From assembly GCA_019426215.1 (NCBI GenBank), contig CM033393.1:48114645-48178644 (forward strand): DNA of 64,000 nucleotides, given 5' to 3'. The notes beneath the pieces were generated by a model, which did no database searches, was not told where the DNA came from, and saw only the letters and a list, made by a program, of their open reading frames with translations. Positions 31,358-43,137 of the stretch are shown piece after piece. Every line of letters starts with the position of its first letter. Positions within the stretch are counted from its first letter, which is position 1. The translations under genes were made by a program, and so were the position numbers. The DNA is from Buddleja alternifolia (lineage: Eukaryota > Streptophyta > Magnoliopsida > Lamiales > Scrophulariaceae).

Positions 31358-34300
31358 ATGGGTGGCGCTGATGAAGTAATTGGGGATGACAAGAAGGGCG
31401 TCCTCGTCGAAGCGCCGTTTGATCTTAATAATGATTTCACCGTAATCAAAGAAGGGGAGGCTGAGATTTTAATGCTCGCCCAAAATGAAGTCTTTTATAA
31501 CAAAACTCAGGTTCCTAAAAGATCTATTCTTTATTGGTTCTCGTTTGATTGTTACTCTTTAAGTTAAACTCTATACCACCAAAATTCATATTGGGGCGAT
31601 TAGCAAGCTAGTTGTCTGCTACATTTGAATTTGATTGCAGATTGAGTAGGCTTTATTTGTATGAGTATTTGTGTTTTTTTCTATTTATATACTACATTTG
31701 TTATTGTCTACATAAAAGCTTTATATTTACTATCCAAAAGTTAGTGATTTTGTGAGTGATGCTTATTTTTCTCCAATATTTTTATGGTTTTGTCAATCCC
31801 CTGTACTTCGAGTTTTTTTATCTCTCTGCGAATTTTACAATTTTACCTTAATAACTGTTTCGAGCATTTTGTTATGCGGAGGTCTGAGTTTTCGAAATGT
31901 AATGACCAGGTTAATAACAGAGACATGTCTATTGCTGTTTTGAGGACATTCATATCGAAACGAAAACAAGAGCATGAAGCAATGCTGTATAGAAGAAAGA
32001 AAGGTGGACTCAAGGTCACCGGGGAACCTATTGTTGAGCCTGAAATTCTTTCTGATTCTGTACTGCATAATCGCAAATCTAACGGTGAATGTGAAGTCTC
32101 TCAAGATGAGCCCTGCAGCATCTTAGAAGATCCAGCTAAGATCCAAGAGGGAAAAGGTCGGTTTGAATTGAAGCCGCCACGGGTTTTGGAGGTTGTAAAT
32201 GATTTCATGTTATTAATGTTGCTCTTTTCTCTCAGAACTAAGTGGCTTACAAATGCTTCATGCGTGGGTTGACAGGCATTGTCGGCTTCTGGACTCAGAG
32301 CTTTAAGATATGCACGGGAAATAGATGGAATTGGTCAAGTTGTGGCCTTGGACAATGATAAAGGTATATTAAGATATTTAGTTGTTTATATCCCTCTTAA
32401 TTGTTCAACGTATATAATTTTATAGATGAGGGTCTTTCTTCCATTTTGGTGCATGTGTTCCTTCAATTATGCTCGTGTACAGGGATGATGATGAGTCGAT
32501 TTTTTTTTTCTCGTTTCGTGCTTGTTAAAATGGCATAATCCATGTGTAGTTCTAATATTACTCCCTTTTTTCAGTGTCTGTTGAATCTTGCAGGAGAAAC
32601 ATTGAATTTAATGGTTCAGTGGCATGCTCGAAGGTGGAGTCACACCTTGCTGATGCTAGAGTTTACATGCTTACCCACCCAAAAGAATTTGATGTGGTAT
32701 GCATTTTTGAACCTCATATTGACAAAGATTCTTATTGCATGATCCAGTAATTTGTCTAAAAATGGAAATGCAGCCCAAATTCTAATACTCATGATTTTAT
32801 TTCGATCCATGTTTTATCCCCGGATTTGTTACTACAGGTTGATCTTGATCCTTATGGTTCACCATCTGTTTTCCTGGACTCTGCTGTTCAATCAGTTACT
32901 GACGGTGGCATATTGATGTGCACAGCAACTGATATGGCAGTTCTCTGTGGGGGAAATGGAGAGGTCTGCTATTCCAAGTAAGATTTACTAAAATAAATCT
33001 ATCTCTGTCTAATCTTTTGCTACGGCGTAATAATATTTCTAACTCAATGCTCTTCTTGTTGAAATAGATACGGCTCCTATCCTTTGAAAGGAAAATATTG
33101 CCATGAGATGGCATTAAGGATCCTTCTTGCATGCATTGAGGTAAGTTTTTTTTATGAAGTCATTGCCTTAAGGGAAATGTTGTTGGTTTTACTGTTGAGA
33201 CTTAAGGGAAATGTTGTTGGTTTTACTTGATATCTTATTACAGTTATTGCCTTCTGAAATTAAATATTCATTTAAATTGCAGAGCCATGCAAACCGGTAC
33301 AAGCGATATATTGTTCCTGTGCTATCTGTTCAGATGGATTTCTACGTACGAGTTTTTGTTCGTATATATACGTGAGTGTTTCATCTGCGGGTTAATATTG
33401 TTTCTTCTCCAATTTCATCTATTCTTCGGATTTTTTTTATTTGTGATTTTTTTTTATTATTTCTTCTCCAATCTCCGGATTTTTTCATCTATTCAACTGT
33501 TTGCAGTTCAGCAAGTGCGATGAAGAACACGCCTTTAAAGCTCTCATATGTTTATCAATGCATTGGCTGTGATTCTTTCCATCTTCAGCCAATTGGAAGG
33601 ACTATCTCTAAGGTGCAGATGTACATTTGTCAGAAATTCCCAATTCTTCTGTGATGCATAAATTTGTGTTAACATGAGTAATATCTGACTTGAATTCTAA
33701 TATCTTTATTTATAATACTTCTAGAATACGAGTGTAAGATACCTTCCTGGATTTGGGCCTGTTGTTGGCCAAGAGTGCAGTAACTGTGGAAAGAAATACA
33801 ATATGGGTGGGCCCATATGGTCCGCTCCAATCCATGATCTAGAATGGGTAACTTCAATTCTAGAAGATGTTAAATCTATGAAGGAACGGTATCCTGCTTT
33901 TGGTCGAATTTCTGCTGTATTGACTACAATTTCAGAGGTACTCACATTCTGTCAGATAGTTTCAGTTATCTTTTCAAAGTTGGTTTGTCTATATTATGCA
34001 AGAATCAATTTACTCGGTCATGAAATTCTGATTTTTTTTTTTTTTTTGGTCAAAATAAACATTCAGAGTTTATTTTGGGGGACAATGTCACATTTGGTTG
34101 CTCATGTTTGCTGTTAAAATCACTTTAGTTCCTCATGTTAAAATAGTGACTTTAGCATTCCTAACATTCTACCATTGTTTCATTTAAGTCCTTTTTACAT
34201 ATTTACCCTTAATTTGGTTTCACTTTGATCCTTTCATGTGAGCAATGCATACTCATAATTAAGGGTAAAAATGTTCACAACGACTTAAGTGAAACCAAAT

Positions 34301-35848
34301 CCGAACATTAGGGATGTTAAAGTCACAATTTAACATAAGGAACTTGAGTGATTCTAACTTTAAACATGAGGGACCAAAAGTGACATTATCCCTTATTTTG
34401 GACTCAATTTTTCAGTTTTTCGGTGTGGAATATATTCTTTCAGAAATTTATATATGTTCTTTTAGCAGCAATAGATTGTTTTTAGTCTGACATATTCGTG
34501 GTGCATTTTGGCAGGAATTACCAGATGTTCCATTGTTTCTGAGTTTGCACAATCTCTGTGGAACATTAAAATGCACATCTCCTTCTGCAGTTATATTTCG
34601 TTCTGCTGTAATAAATGCGGGGTATCGTATATCAGGAAGCCATGTAAACCCCCTGGGTTTGAAAACTGATGCTCCCATGGATGTGATTTGGGATATTATG
34701 CGATGCTGGGTAAGCATTCTGCAATTTTTTTCCCTGCACGTTTGAAACCCTATGCTTGTCTGAGGCTCGTGCTTTTCCAGCCAATCAAATACTGTTCATG
34801 ATTTTAGAAAGTTTAAAGCAATTTTTGTGCTTGAGTTTTATGAAATACTATTTCGTTTTATGCTTCTGTCAATTGGATGAGATTAGGCATTAAAGAGAAG
34901 AGAAAATAGTTTTGTGTGCTCGTTTCCATTCTCAGGTGAAAAATCATCCCGTGAAAGCTCAGCCACCTGATCAGGCCGGAAGTGTAATCCTTGCTAAGAA
35001 ACCTGTTCTTCAGGTATTGACTGACTACAAATTTCCTCGAATATGTGGAGACCTCACATTCTCTGTGGTTAACTGGTTATGCATTTGTGCATCAAGAAAC
35101 TTAAGTTAGTCTGAATTCCTGGTCTTGGGGTGGAGGGGGCAAAATTTCAAATCAACTTGAGAATATAGACTAAGTCATTGGACGCAGTGGGGTCTAGTCC
35201 TCCTAGTCGCTCCGTCTCTGCAATCTCCCCCAACCCAATGCGAATAAAGCTGATCTTCAGTTTCGCCCATTAATGAATTAGTTTTTAGCAATACATTAAA
35301 TTTTCAAATTTTCCACAGAGCTGGTTTAGAGCCCGTTTGGCCCAGCTGTTACCTAACTGATTATAGGAGAATCAATTCTCATGAAACTGGTTACAGCAAA
35401 CGCTTGTATTCTTAGCTTTGCCTAAACGTGGTTCAAAAAAGTCCAACCAAGATTATATGAAAGGAGGCTAAACACTCGTCAAAATAGCATTTGTACTAAC
35501 TTTCCAACTGCAGGGCCAAACGAGCTCTTACTTGAGTTCGATTTTATATTGAAATTTTTTCCTTGATATGAGCTATTAGTTAAAATATTTCATTCGCGGT
35601 TGTTCTTGCAGGCTAATTTTGCACGAGCTGTTGCTTCCCTTAGCAAGGCACAGGCGAAAAAAGTCGCAAGATTTCTCCCAAATCCCGAGAGGCATTGGGG
35701 GCCTAAGCTGAGGGCGGGTCGACAGATTACTAGCAAGCACGTCTCCCTTCTGGGTGCAGATGCTATTAACGGAATAAATAACCACGAAGAAGGCAAAGAG
35801 CCCCCAAGCAAGCGTAAGAAGACTGAAGATCTTACTCCTAATTTATGA
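31358..35848 (+). CDS. TRM1: tRNA (guanine-26 N2)-dimethyltransferase TRM1
   Basis: Twelve exons with GT-AG borders: 31358-31510, 31910-32191, 32276-32363, 32575-32696, 32838-32977, 33068-33140, 33283-33371, 33507-33612, 33725-33937, 34515-34709, 34936-35013 and 35612-35848, keeping frame throughout, for about 591 residues. The SAM-binding fold starts at [17 protein letters not shown] and VVALDND. The catalytic motif IV is [24 protein letters not shown] and [12 protein letters not shown] carry the two cysteine pairs of the C-terminal zinc site. [19 protein letters not shown] and a basic PPSKRKK end follow, the latter a possible nuclear signal. The enzyme adds two methyl groups to G26 of tRNAs in nucleus or mitochondria. 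Introns 9 and 11 hold MITEs. Confidence 0.96.
34079..34392. mobile_element. Mutator-like MITE in TRM1 intron 9, 314 bp
   Basis: Terminal inverted repeats of about 28 bp match at roughly 24 positions (left GGGACAATGTCACATTTGG, inverted right GGGATAATGTCACTTTTGG). A perfect 9-bp duplication TTATTTTGG flanks it at 34070-34078 and 34393-34401. The two halves are partly complementary over their whole length, so the transcript would fold back within the intron. Confidence 0.88.
35329..35527. mobile_element. Tourist/Harbinger-like MITE in TRM1 intron 11, 199 bp
   Basis: Left end GAGCCCGTTTGGCC and right end GGCCAAACGAGCTC are inverted copies. The 3-bp TTA duplication at 35326-35328 and 35528-35530 is the PIF/Harbinger signature. 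Confidence 0.78.
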
Positions 35849-36725
35849 TATTAGGCTTGCCTACTTTCGGATCTTCTTGCCTTGGTCGAAGAGTTGTTTT
35901 GACCGTTTATTTATTAAGTTTCCCCTGCTGCATTTCCTTTGCAGAGAGAAGCATATTACATTGAGAAATGGAAAGAAGATTTTTACAACGTGGTGCAGTG
36001 AAAATTGAAGATTTTACCTAGTTTATAGCCCAATCCTGGGGAAAAATCAGTTTTGTTTTGGTTTATTTATTTTCCATGTTTTGTGGTTTTTCCTTTGATT
36101 CCACTCTGCAAATACAATTCTGTACTAGATTCTTTTTAATGTCTCATTTATTTACTGGAAACAAGATGAGAGAATGCTGAGAAGTCCTAATGGTTTGTAA
36201 CTTGTAATATGAAATATTCGCTTAATTGTTATTATTATTATTATTATTTTTATCAAGGAGAAGGGTACTACCCTAACGACTTAGCTCGACAAGTCCGAGC
36301 TTAAGGTCGTACGTCTAATCCACGTAGTTGTGATATTGTTTTTGATACTGTTGTTACCCTCCGTTGTGAAGGTGTTTGGGTGAGCTTATAAGTTTCTCAA
36401 ACTATCTTATAACATGTTTAGGATATTATAAATTTCATAAAAATGTTTGGATGATTTTTCTTAAGGGAAGTTTGTAAGTTCTCAAAACACATTCCAAAAT
36501 AAAAACAAACAGAGCCACGGTGTTTGGAGTTCTTTCTAACTTACTTATTTCTAAGATCTTTAACATACCTCTTCAATTTGAACATCTTTAATTATAATCT
36601 TCATAATCTTATTTTTATCTGAACATTAAAAACTTGTTTTTCAAATATTAATGAAATATTGTAAGTTTGAAGGTAATGAGTTTGTTTTACTCAAATTAAA
36701 AATGTTAAGGTAAATCGTCAACCAG
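35849..36725. other. TRM1 3' flank and spacer
   Basis: Includes the TRM1 3' UTR and a (TAT)n run near 36229-36247. 36365-36535 holds a degenerate MITE-like stretch with GGTGTTTGGGTGAGCTTAT and a later CGGTGTTTGGAG. No gene is seen. Confidence 0.45.
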
Positions 36726-36797
36726 GTCGTTGTAGTATAGTGGTAAGTATTCCCGCCTGTCACGCGGGTGACCCGGGTTCGATCCCCGGCAACGGCG
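36726..36797 (+). tRNA. tRNA-Asp(GUC)
   Basis: A 72-nt cloverleaf: acceptor GTCGTTG pairs with CAACGGC (one G-U), discriminator G. A-box TAGTATAGTGGTAAGTA, anticodon loop CTGTCAC with anticodon GUC, and B-box GGTTCGATCCC. A T6 run begins at 36801. Its 3' 15 nt plus CCA are the complement of the primer site of the LARD element at 57831-57848. Confidence 0.97.
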
Positions 36798-36815
36798 TTG
36801 TATTTTTTATAATTT

Positions 36816-36911
36816 TTTTTTTTGTTAAACCAGTTCATCACATTGAACAGCTTAATGGTTATAATTCTTTTTTTTGTTAAACCAGTTCATCACATTGAAC
36901 AGCTTAATGGA
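36816..36911. repeat. Local direct duplication
   Basis: A block starting TTTGTTAAACCAGTTCATCA and ending CAGCTTAATGG occurs twice, about 53 bp apart, just after the tRNA-Asp terminator. Confidence 0.85.
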
Positions 36912-37122
36912 ATCCTTGATTCAACGAGTCCACAAATCAATCGCTTAATTTTCTACAAATCAAACCTACATCAACTACTATCGTCGTTTATTCTTTCACA
37001 ATCTATGTATGCTCATCAAATGAACACCCGAAAAACGCGAAAATTGCGCATAAAACACAAAATTCAACTAATAAAACAGTACTTATAACAAAATAACTAT
37101 TGAAAAGATAAACTTTTATTAT

Positions 37123-39525
37123 CTAGTTAGCCGTAGGAGGATTGAGCTCATCCCAAGCTTGAATCCACGTCTCCATTGCATCTGCAAGCTTCACAAAATA
37201 AGGATCTATTTTTCCAAGCTTTTCTTTAACCTGTTTTGCAAGTTCAATGTAACACTTCTGAACAGTGGTTGAATCTTTTGAAAGTGTAGCAGATTGGAAG
37301 AAAGGTATAATCTCTTCTTGCCAAAATATGCCTTTGTACTCTTTCCTTAGGTTCACAAAAGGGTTGCTAGCTTTGCTGTGCCAAATGTACGGCAGCCCGG
37401 TTTTGATCCCGAGTCCGAGATGATCACAAATCACCTTAACCAAATCAAGAATGAGAATTAGATGAAGAAATGAAAATGAAATTTGACAAGAATTTGGAAA
37501 TGTGATGTTGTACCTTGGTGCACCAGCCAGCCCACATGTCGTCGTAGCGCCCGATTGGCTGGCCGTCTCCCATAAGGCCAAAGTACATGGCGGGCCCGAT
37601 GAGATCACGGTCAAAAGCAAGATTCATGCCACACATTGGAAAGAGGGTGCCCTTTGGTATTGTCAACACTGCATCGACATACCTAGTACACAAAAGAAAG
37701 TAAGAACCACACTTGAAAAATTGGGACTCCAAATCACTGAACAATCAGAACCGTCCATAAGGTGAGGGCCCACTTTACGATTGGTTTTGATTGTCCATCT
37801 GACCAGGAATCTCGTGACTCTCCAAGAATCATAATGTGAAATTATTGATTAGTAAAATAAGGATGTTTGTTTGTGTTACTTAGTGTTTCTCTCACGAGGC
37901 TTGACAAGTTGCGTTGGAGCGTCATAATCAGGGATGTTTAACCAGAGACCGTGAGAGACGGCTGTGGGCACACCCTCCCGGAGGCTGAAAGGGTATCCAC
38001 GCACGAAATCTGAGCCTTCTCTGAAAGGGTCGTACAATGTGTTGAAGAAAAGTGGGGTTGATGGACAAAGCAAGTTCTTGATATGTTGTTCCAGGGCATT
38101 GATTTGTTTGCCTGAGGGGTCATTTGCAACCTGTTTCACCATCCATTTATTAGCCTTCTAGATGTTCATGATATACATGGAAAATTCTAAGATGGACCGG
38201 GTCCAATGAAGCCGATTGGACCCGGTCCATATATTACCATTGGATATATGTAGTTTAAGTGTGTTTTATTATTTTGTCTCTGCATCTAATGGTGTATAGT
38301 GCAGAGGCTCTATTGGACCCGGTCCATATATTACCATTGGATATATGTAGTTTAAGTGTGTTTTATTATTTTGTCTCTGCATCTAATGGTGTATAGTGCA
38401 GAGGCTCTATTGGACCTGGTCTGACATAGAATCACCTTGATGTATATGTAACTTAATTCCTTAAAGAAAAATCTAGACAAGGCCCAATAAGGTTGTAACA
38501 TAATAATTAGGGATAATCACACTTACATCTCCTCACTTATTGTGTATTTATCAAAATTCTCCTCATTTTCAGTAAATTACACTAACCTTTCCTATCAATA
38601 AAAGAATATTACAATCTCACCTTACAAGGATTACGATTTCAACCCCCCACCCCTCCGACCGGGGGTGTATTGATAATTTACCAAAACTCCAAAGGTGATA
38701 GGTTGTTAATTATACAATAAGTGAGGGGAGTGAGGGGTGTGAATGTAATTATCCCTAATAATTAATTAAGATTGATTGGAATGAAAATTGAGCTGTGATT
38801 TAATTACTAAGCTAGCGTTTGTGGCCAATTTAGAAAGACATTACCATAGACTGAAAATTTCAAATCTCTACATACCAAAAGAGAATTATTTAAAGTAGTT
38901 TTTATACTTAAATCGAAACAAAAAATAAATAATAATTCTTATCCATACCTAATTCGATCATAACATATAGTAGTAATCATGTGGTAAGAGCATAACGATA
39001 ATCAAACATATGACAGGTATAATTTACTTCTAATTGGGTTGAATTCGATCGAGCCGTATTTGCTACAACATAATTTCTAAAAACTATGCATGAAGTATTG
39101 TGTATGTTATGGAAATTAAGTAACATTTTTTTCAGCAAAAATAAAAGAAAATTTGCCGTTTTCTTATAAATAATTCAATAAAGAAAATGTTTATAAAAGA
39201 TTAATAAACTTACGAAGCAGTCATCATCAATAGTGAAAATATACTTCTTCTTGGAGACCATATATCCAAAGCATCGACAAGCTGAGTCCTTGAATGAAAT
39301 GCACGAAGCTTTGGGGCCAAGGATTTTGTTAATATCATTACGATTATACAGCTCATAATCAAATCCTTCAGGAACTTTAATCGTCTTTGAAGGGTCTCCA
39401 TCTTGTACTATGATCAAATGATATGGCTGGAAATACGGCCTCCACATCTCCAAGAAATCGAGGTTTCGGATTGTCGGTATCACGATATCGAGTTCATCTT
39501 TAAGCGGCGGTGCTGCGGCGGCCAT
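37123..39525 (-). CDS. UAM: UDP-arabinopyranose mutase / reversibly glycosylated polypeptide
   Basis: Four exons on the minus strand, 39525-39214, 38130-37880, 37682-37514 and 37434-37123, in frame, give 347 residues, close to the family length. The start is in CCACCATGGCC, a good context. N-terminal [19 protein letters not shown] and [10 protein letters not shown] are the nucleotide-sugar binding region. IFTIDDDC holds the DDD motif that binds the metal and [42 protein letters not shown] and [13 protein letters not shown] are highly conserved RGP blocks. The enzyme interconverts UDP-arabinopyranose and UDP-arabinofuranose on the cytosolic face of the Golgi, supplying arabinofuranose for cell-wall polymers. 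Whether it is UAM1, 2 or 3 cannot be told. Intron 1 (38131-39213) has a tandem repeat and a MITE. Confidence 0.96.
38221..38415. repeat. 97-bp tandem repeat in UAM intron 1
   Basis: A unit starting CCCGGTCCATATATTACCAT is present twice with period 97 (38221 and 38318), virtually identical, plus the beginning of a third (TATTGGACCTGGTC). Confidence 0.92.
38510..38755. mobile_element. Mutator-like MITE in UAM intron 1, 246 bp
   Basis: The left end GGGATAATCACACTTAC and the inverted right end GGGATAATTACATTCAC are terminal inverted repeats. Inside, CTCACTTATTGTGTA pairs with TACAATAAGTGAG. A perfect 9-bp duplication TAATAATTA flanks it at 38501-38509 and 38756-38764. Confidence 0.88.
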
Positions 39526-39635
39526 GGTGGCGAACGGCGGAGGAGTAGTGAGAGAGAAAGTTAAGAGAAGCGTTTTACGTAGAGTAGTGTTATGTAATGT
39601 ATGTGTGTTTGAAGATGGGTAGAATTGTTACGTTG

Positions 39636-39678
39636 TTTTTATAAGGAAAAATTGCGAGAGCGGAGGGATCGCCACGTG
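39636..39678 (-). promoter_or_regulatory. UAM core promoter: TATA box and G-box
   Basis: On the minus strand a TTATAAAAA TATA box (39636-39644) lies about 115 bp before the ATG, and a CACGTG G-box (39673-39678) lies 30 bp further upstream. Spacing fits a short 5' UTR rich in CT. Confidence 0.65.
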
Positions 39679-39984
39679 TATCGGGGGAGGGATTTTGTAT
39701 GGTTGGGGAATTGTTCAATAAATGTGGTTGACCCGATTTAAGTGGTGCACCTTGTGCTATATTTATTTCTTGGTCTTTTTTGGGGAAGAATTCATTGGAC
39801 GTTTATACTTGAGGAGTTAAGGTCGTTTAATGTGGTCAAATATTGGTACTAAATGTGCATTATTATTTGATGAGGTGAAATTGAAACGGTTTTTTCTTTT
39901 TTCCTTCGTAATGTTTGGACATTAAATAAGGATTAAGTTATGGTTAAATCAATATTAATTTGGTGGGCTACTCTTATTTTTTGG

Positions 39985-40505
39985 TACCATAGTTTAGGCT
40001 GATGTCAATTTTGGTACCAAGCTTTTAAAACGTCTCAATTTGCTTTTATTGCATGGTTGGTTAACTCAACGGACACATGAGCCTCACGTGCAATTTTTTG
40101 TTAATTGACTAACGATGGTATTAAAATTGAGAATGAAAGTTACATTATTCAAATTGATATTTTACAATCTCAATTTAATTTTATTGCATGGTTGGTTAAT
40201 TCAACGGACAAGTGAACCTTGCCATCTTTTGTTAGTTGACTAACGATGGTACTAAAATTAAGACAAGATAAAAGTTATATTATGCAAATTGATATTTTAC
40301 AACCTCAATTTAATTTTATTGCATGGTTGGTTAACTCAACGAACACGTGAACCTCCCGTGCCATCTTTTATTAGTTGACTAATGATGATATTGAAATTGA
40401 TACATAATGAAAATTGCAGTATGCAAATTAAGAATTTCAAAGATTTGGTACGAAAAGTGAAATCGATCTAAACTACGAGACGGAAAGTGAGAGTAAAACT
40501 TTATT
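39985..40505. repeat. Inverted-repeat element with three 135-bp tandem units
   Basis: Units start at 40036, 40171 and 40306 with CAATTT(G/A)(C/A)TTTTATTGCATG and share GGTTGGTTAA(C/T)TCAACG and TTGACTAA(C/T)GATG. The outer parts (ACTCTTATTTTTTGGTACC on the left, inverted ACTCTCACTTTCCGTCTCG on the right) are imperfect inverted repeats sharing TAGTTTAG and GTACCAA. No clear target duplication. Confidence 0.75.
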
Positions 40506-41061
40506 TTGTCAAATAAAAGGACAATTTTTAACTTGAGAGACAAATATGGAAAAAGCAATAAGGAAGCGTGTTAGTTCAAAAAGGGGTTAGTTCTTTCCCT
40601 GCATCAATCAATTCTTCCATGCGTTGTGTCGGGACAGCTCATAGAAAGAAGTTATTAACATACATTTTCAAGTTTAGAATTTCGCATATTATTTATAATT
40701 TTTGCGTTATAAAACTTCTTCATTGAGTTAGCAAAAATCTGTTATAATCTCTATAAACAGTAAAAATCCTAGTCATTACAATCGAAATATAATAAATAAA
40801 TAAAATTTTGAATGCTTTGTGAAAATCATGTTCAAGCATGACAACAATAAGTGAATTTCGAAACATTTGAAGCCTTCAAATCTTAATACAATCACAAGAC
40901 GAAAATCGCAAATAAACTCAATTGGTTGGATGATTGATACCTCGAGAATCAACATCCCAAAGAATTCATGAGGGGAAAAATATCAAGGGAAGGTGCATTG
41001 GTTAACTCCCATATCCCACATCACTTTGGCACAAAAATTATCACGCCTTTAAAGGGCGCAG
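40506..41061. other. AT-rich spacer
   Basis: Nothing is recognised. Confidence 0.5.
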
Positions 41062-41335
41062 CTTAAGTAAAATGGTCACTTGTGGAGGGTGTGGGCCTGG
41101 AATTGCAAACGCTTCTACGAACCCTAAACCGCTCTCTGTCACCAGAGTTATCACAAGTATGGGGGTTATTTCCCCGGCGTTTCTCCCCAGCATAAAAAAC
41201 AGTAAACGCCGATGCTGGCCTTTGCAATTTCCGGAGTTGATAAAATGCCCTCGGGTGGTTAGAAGGTGGTGCTGCTTGCTCGTGTTGGTACACGTGGTTC
41301 GCGGTTACTGGTTGTCCTCGCCACTCGAAACACCC
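41062..41335. other. GC-richer island with open frames on both strands
   Basis: Stands out from AT-rich flanks. The plus frame opens MVTCGGCGPGIANASTNPKP and the minus frame MYQHEQAAPPSNHPRAFYQL. Neither is recognised, and an open frame on both strands is common in GC-rich DNA. It may be a degraded exon or a transposon end. Confidence 0.25.
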
Positions 41336-42139
41336 TCATTTTTTATTTTTTTTACCTTTAATTACAAACTTTTGTTCTGTTTTTTTTTTTAAATACATTC
41401 TGTTCTGTTTTTTTTTTTTTAAATACATTTTGTTCTGTTTAATATGCTTTATATTGGTTTTTTTTTTTTGGCTAATGTATATTGGTCTTTTTACGCAGAA
41501 TTAGATGTGGTTAGTTTAATGTTCTAAAATTTGTGTATATTCATGCATGTATGGGTAATGACTAATGGGGATGTTTATACTTTTTGCATAAAAATAAAAA
41601 AACTATAATTTAATTCATACATCCGTTTATATCTTAATCTTTTTGACAATTGTTTATAACTTGATAATTAATTAGTACTCACAAACAAAGTTTAAACGTA
41701 ACTATTGGTTTGTGACCATTATTCTTCGAAACGTTCCTGAGGTTAATCCAATTATTGAAAATCAAGATGGTTTTGTAATTCAACCTATGCCTTTAGCGGA
41801 TGTGGTGGCAATTTATTGCAATTGAATTGGAAGGCGTTTGAATTTTCGTTCGAGCTTATGAAAATAACTATTTTAGTTTGTTGAATTAGCAAAAATCAAA
41901 TAGAGATTTATTCATACATTATTATTATTATTATTTGAACTTTCTATACTGCAATTCATGTTTATCAACTTCGCAAAGCCGAAATGACACTCAACTCTTC
42001 TTACTTTGTCTGTCTAATTACAATTGGTTTACTAACTTTTATTCTCATCACCTTTGTCAAAGAAGGTTTAGCAATCTTATGTCCTTTTCTTATAAAGCAA
42101 TCATATATCAAGAAATGTTACTAAATGAATAATGATTTG

Positions 42140-42790
42140 ATCATGTATGTCTTATTTGAGCCGAGCTCGCTTTCAAAAAAATTTAAGCTTAAATACAAGC
42201 TAAATTTAAACAAAAAATTGAGCTCAAGCTCGTCGAGCTTGTAAACTTAATCTAAAACTCAAGCTTATATAAAAATTATCGAGCTCGAGCTCACCTCGTG
42301 TTTAACCAAGCTTTTTAAACCCGAGTTTGAACCGAAAGTCACTCATATTAAAATATAATGTGATACTTAAATCTATATGATTCATTTTATTTTTAGATAA
42401 TATTAAGTATTATCAGTAATCCTCAACTTTTTTCTTATCATAATATTACCATATAAAATTCAAAATAAAATTTAAGTTGTTAATATATTTGTTTCAATAC
42501 ATAATTAATGTGATGAACTTATGTTTTTATTATTATTATCTTTATTATTGTCATTAAGAATAAAAATATTACTACTATTATAATACTATCATCATTAACT
42601 ATTTTATAGCATGTTTAAATAATAATAATAATAATAACAACAACAACAACAAAAAAAAGATAAAATCTCACTGGTCGACTAGCAAGTTGTCGAACCCCTA
42701 TATATGTATGAGTTCAAGTTCAACTCACTAAAAAACTCAAGCTCAAAAACCTCGAGTTGGAGTTTGCCTCAATTGAGCCAACTTACTGTG
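42140..42790. repeat. GAGCTCGAGCTC-rich repeat element
   Basis: Both outer parts repeat GAGCTCGAGCTC, CTCAAGCT and AGCTTGAGTT motifs in inverted orientation around an AT-rich core with (AAT)n and (AAC)n. The same motif family forms the ends of the element at 55394-62271 and appears at 63940-64000. Exact borders were not found. Confidence 0.55.
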
Positions 42791-43137
42791 TTTGTGAGGT
42801 GCCTCGACATATCTTGTTGTCTTTCACTCTCGGTATCCTAAAATTATTGGTTGTTCTTTCTTATCATGTTTTGAAATAACAATCCTTTTCATAAAATGAA
42901 AATTCAAATTTTAGAAATACCACTGACATTATAACAAGAACTCTCTCCTGACTATTGTACCAATCCATTTTTTCTCTACAAAATAAATAATTAAATATAT
43001 CCATTAAAAATTATAATAATACAAAAGTAATCTTGAATTTAATTTCAATTTTCATGTAGATATGTATCTATAATACCGAGGATGGATTATTCATTATTGT
43101 AACGTACAAAAGCCTATTGGAATAAAAAAAACATTTA

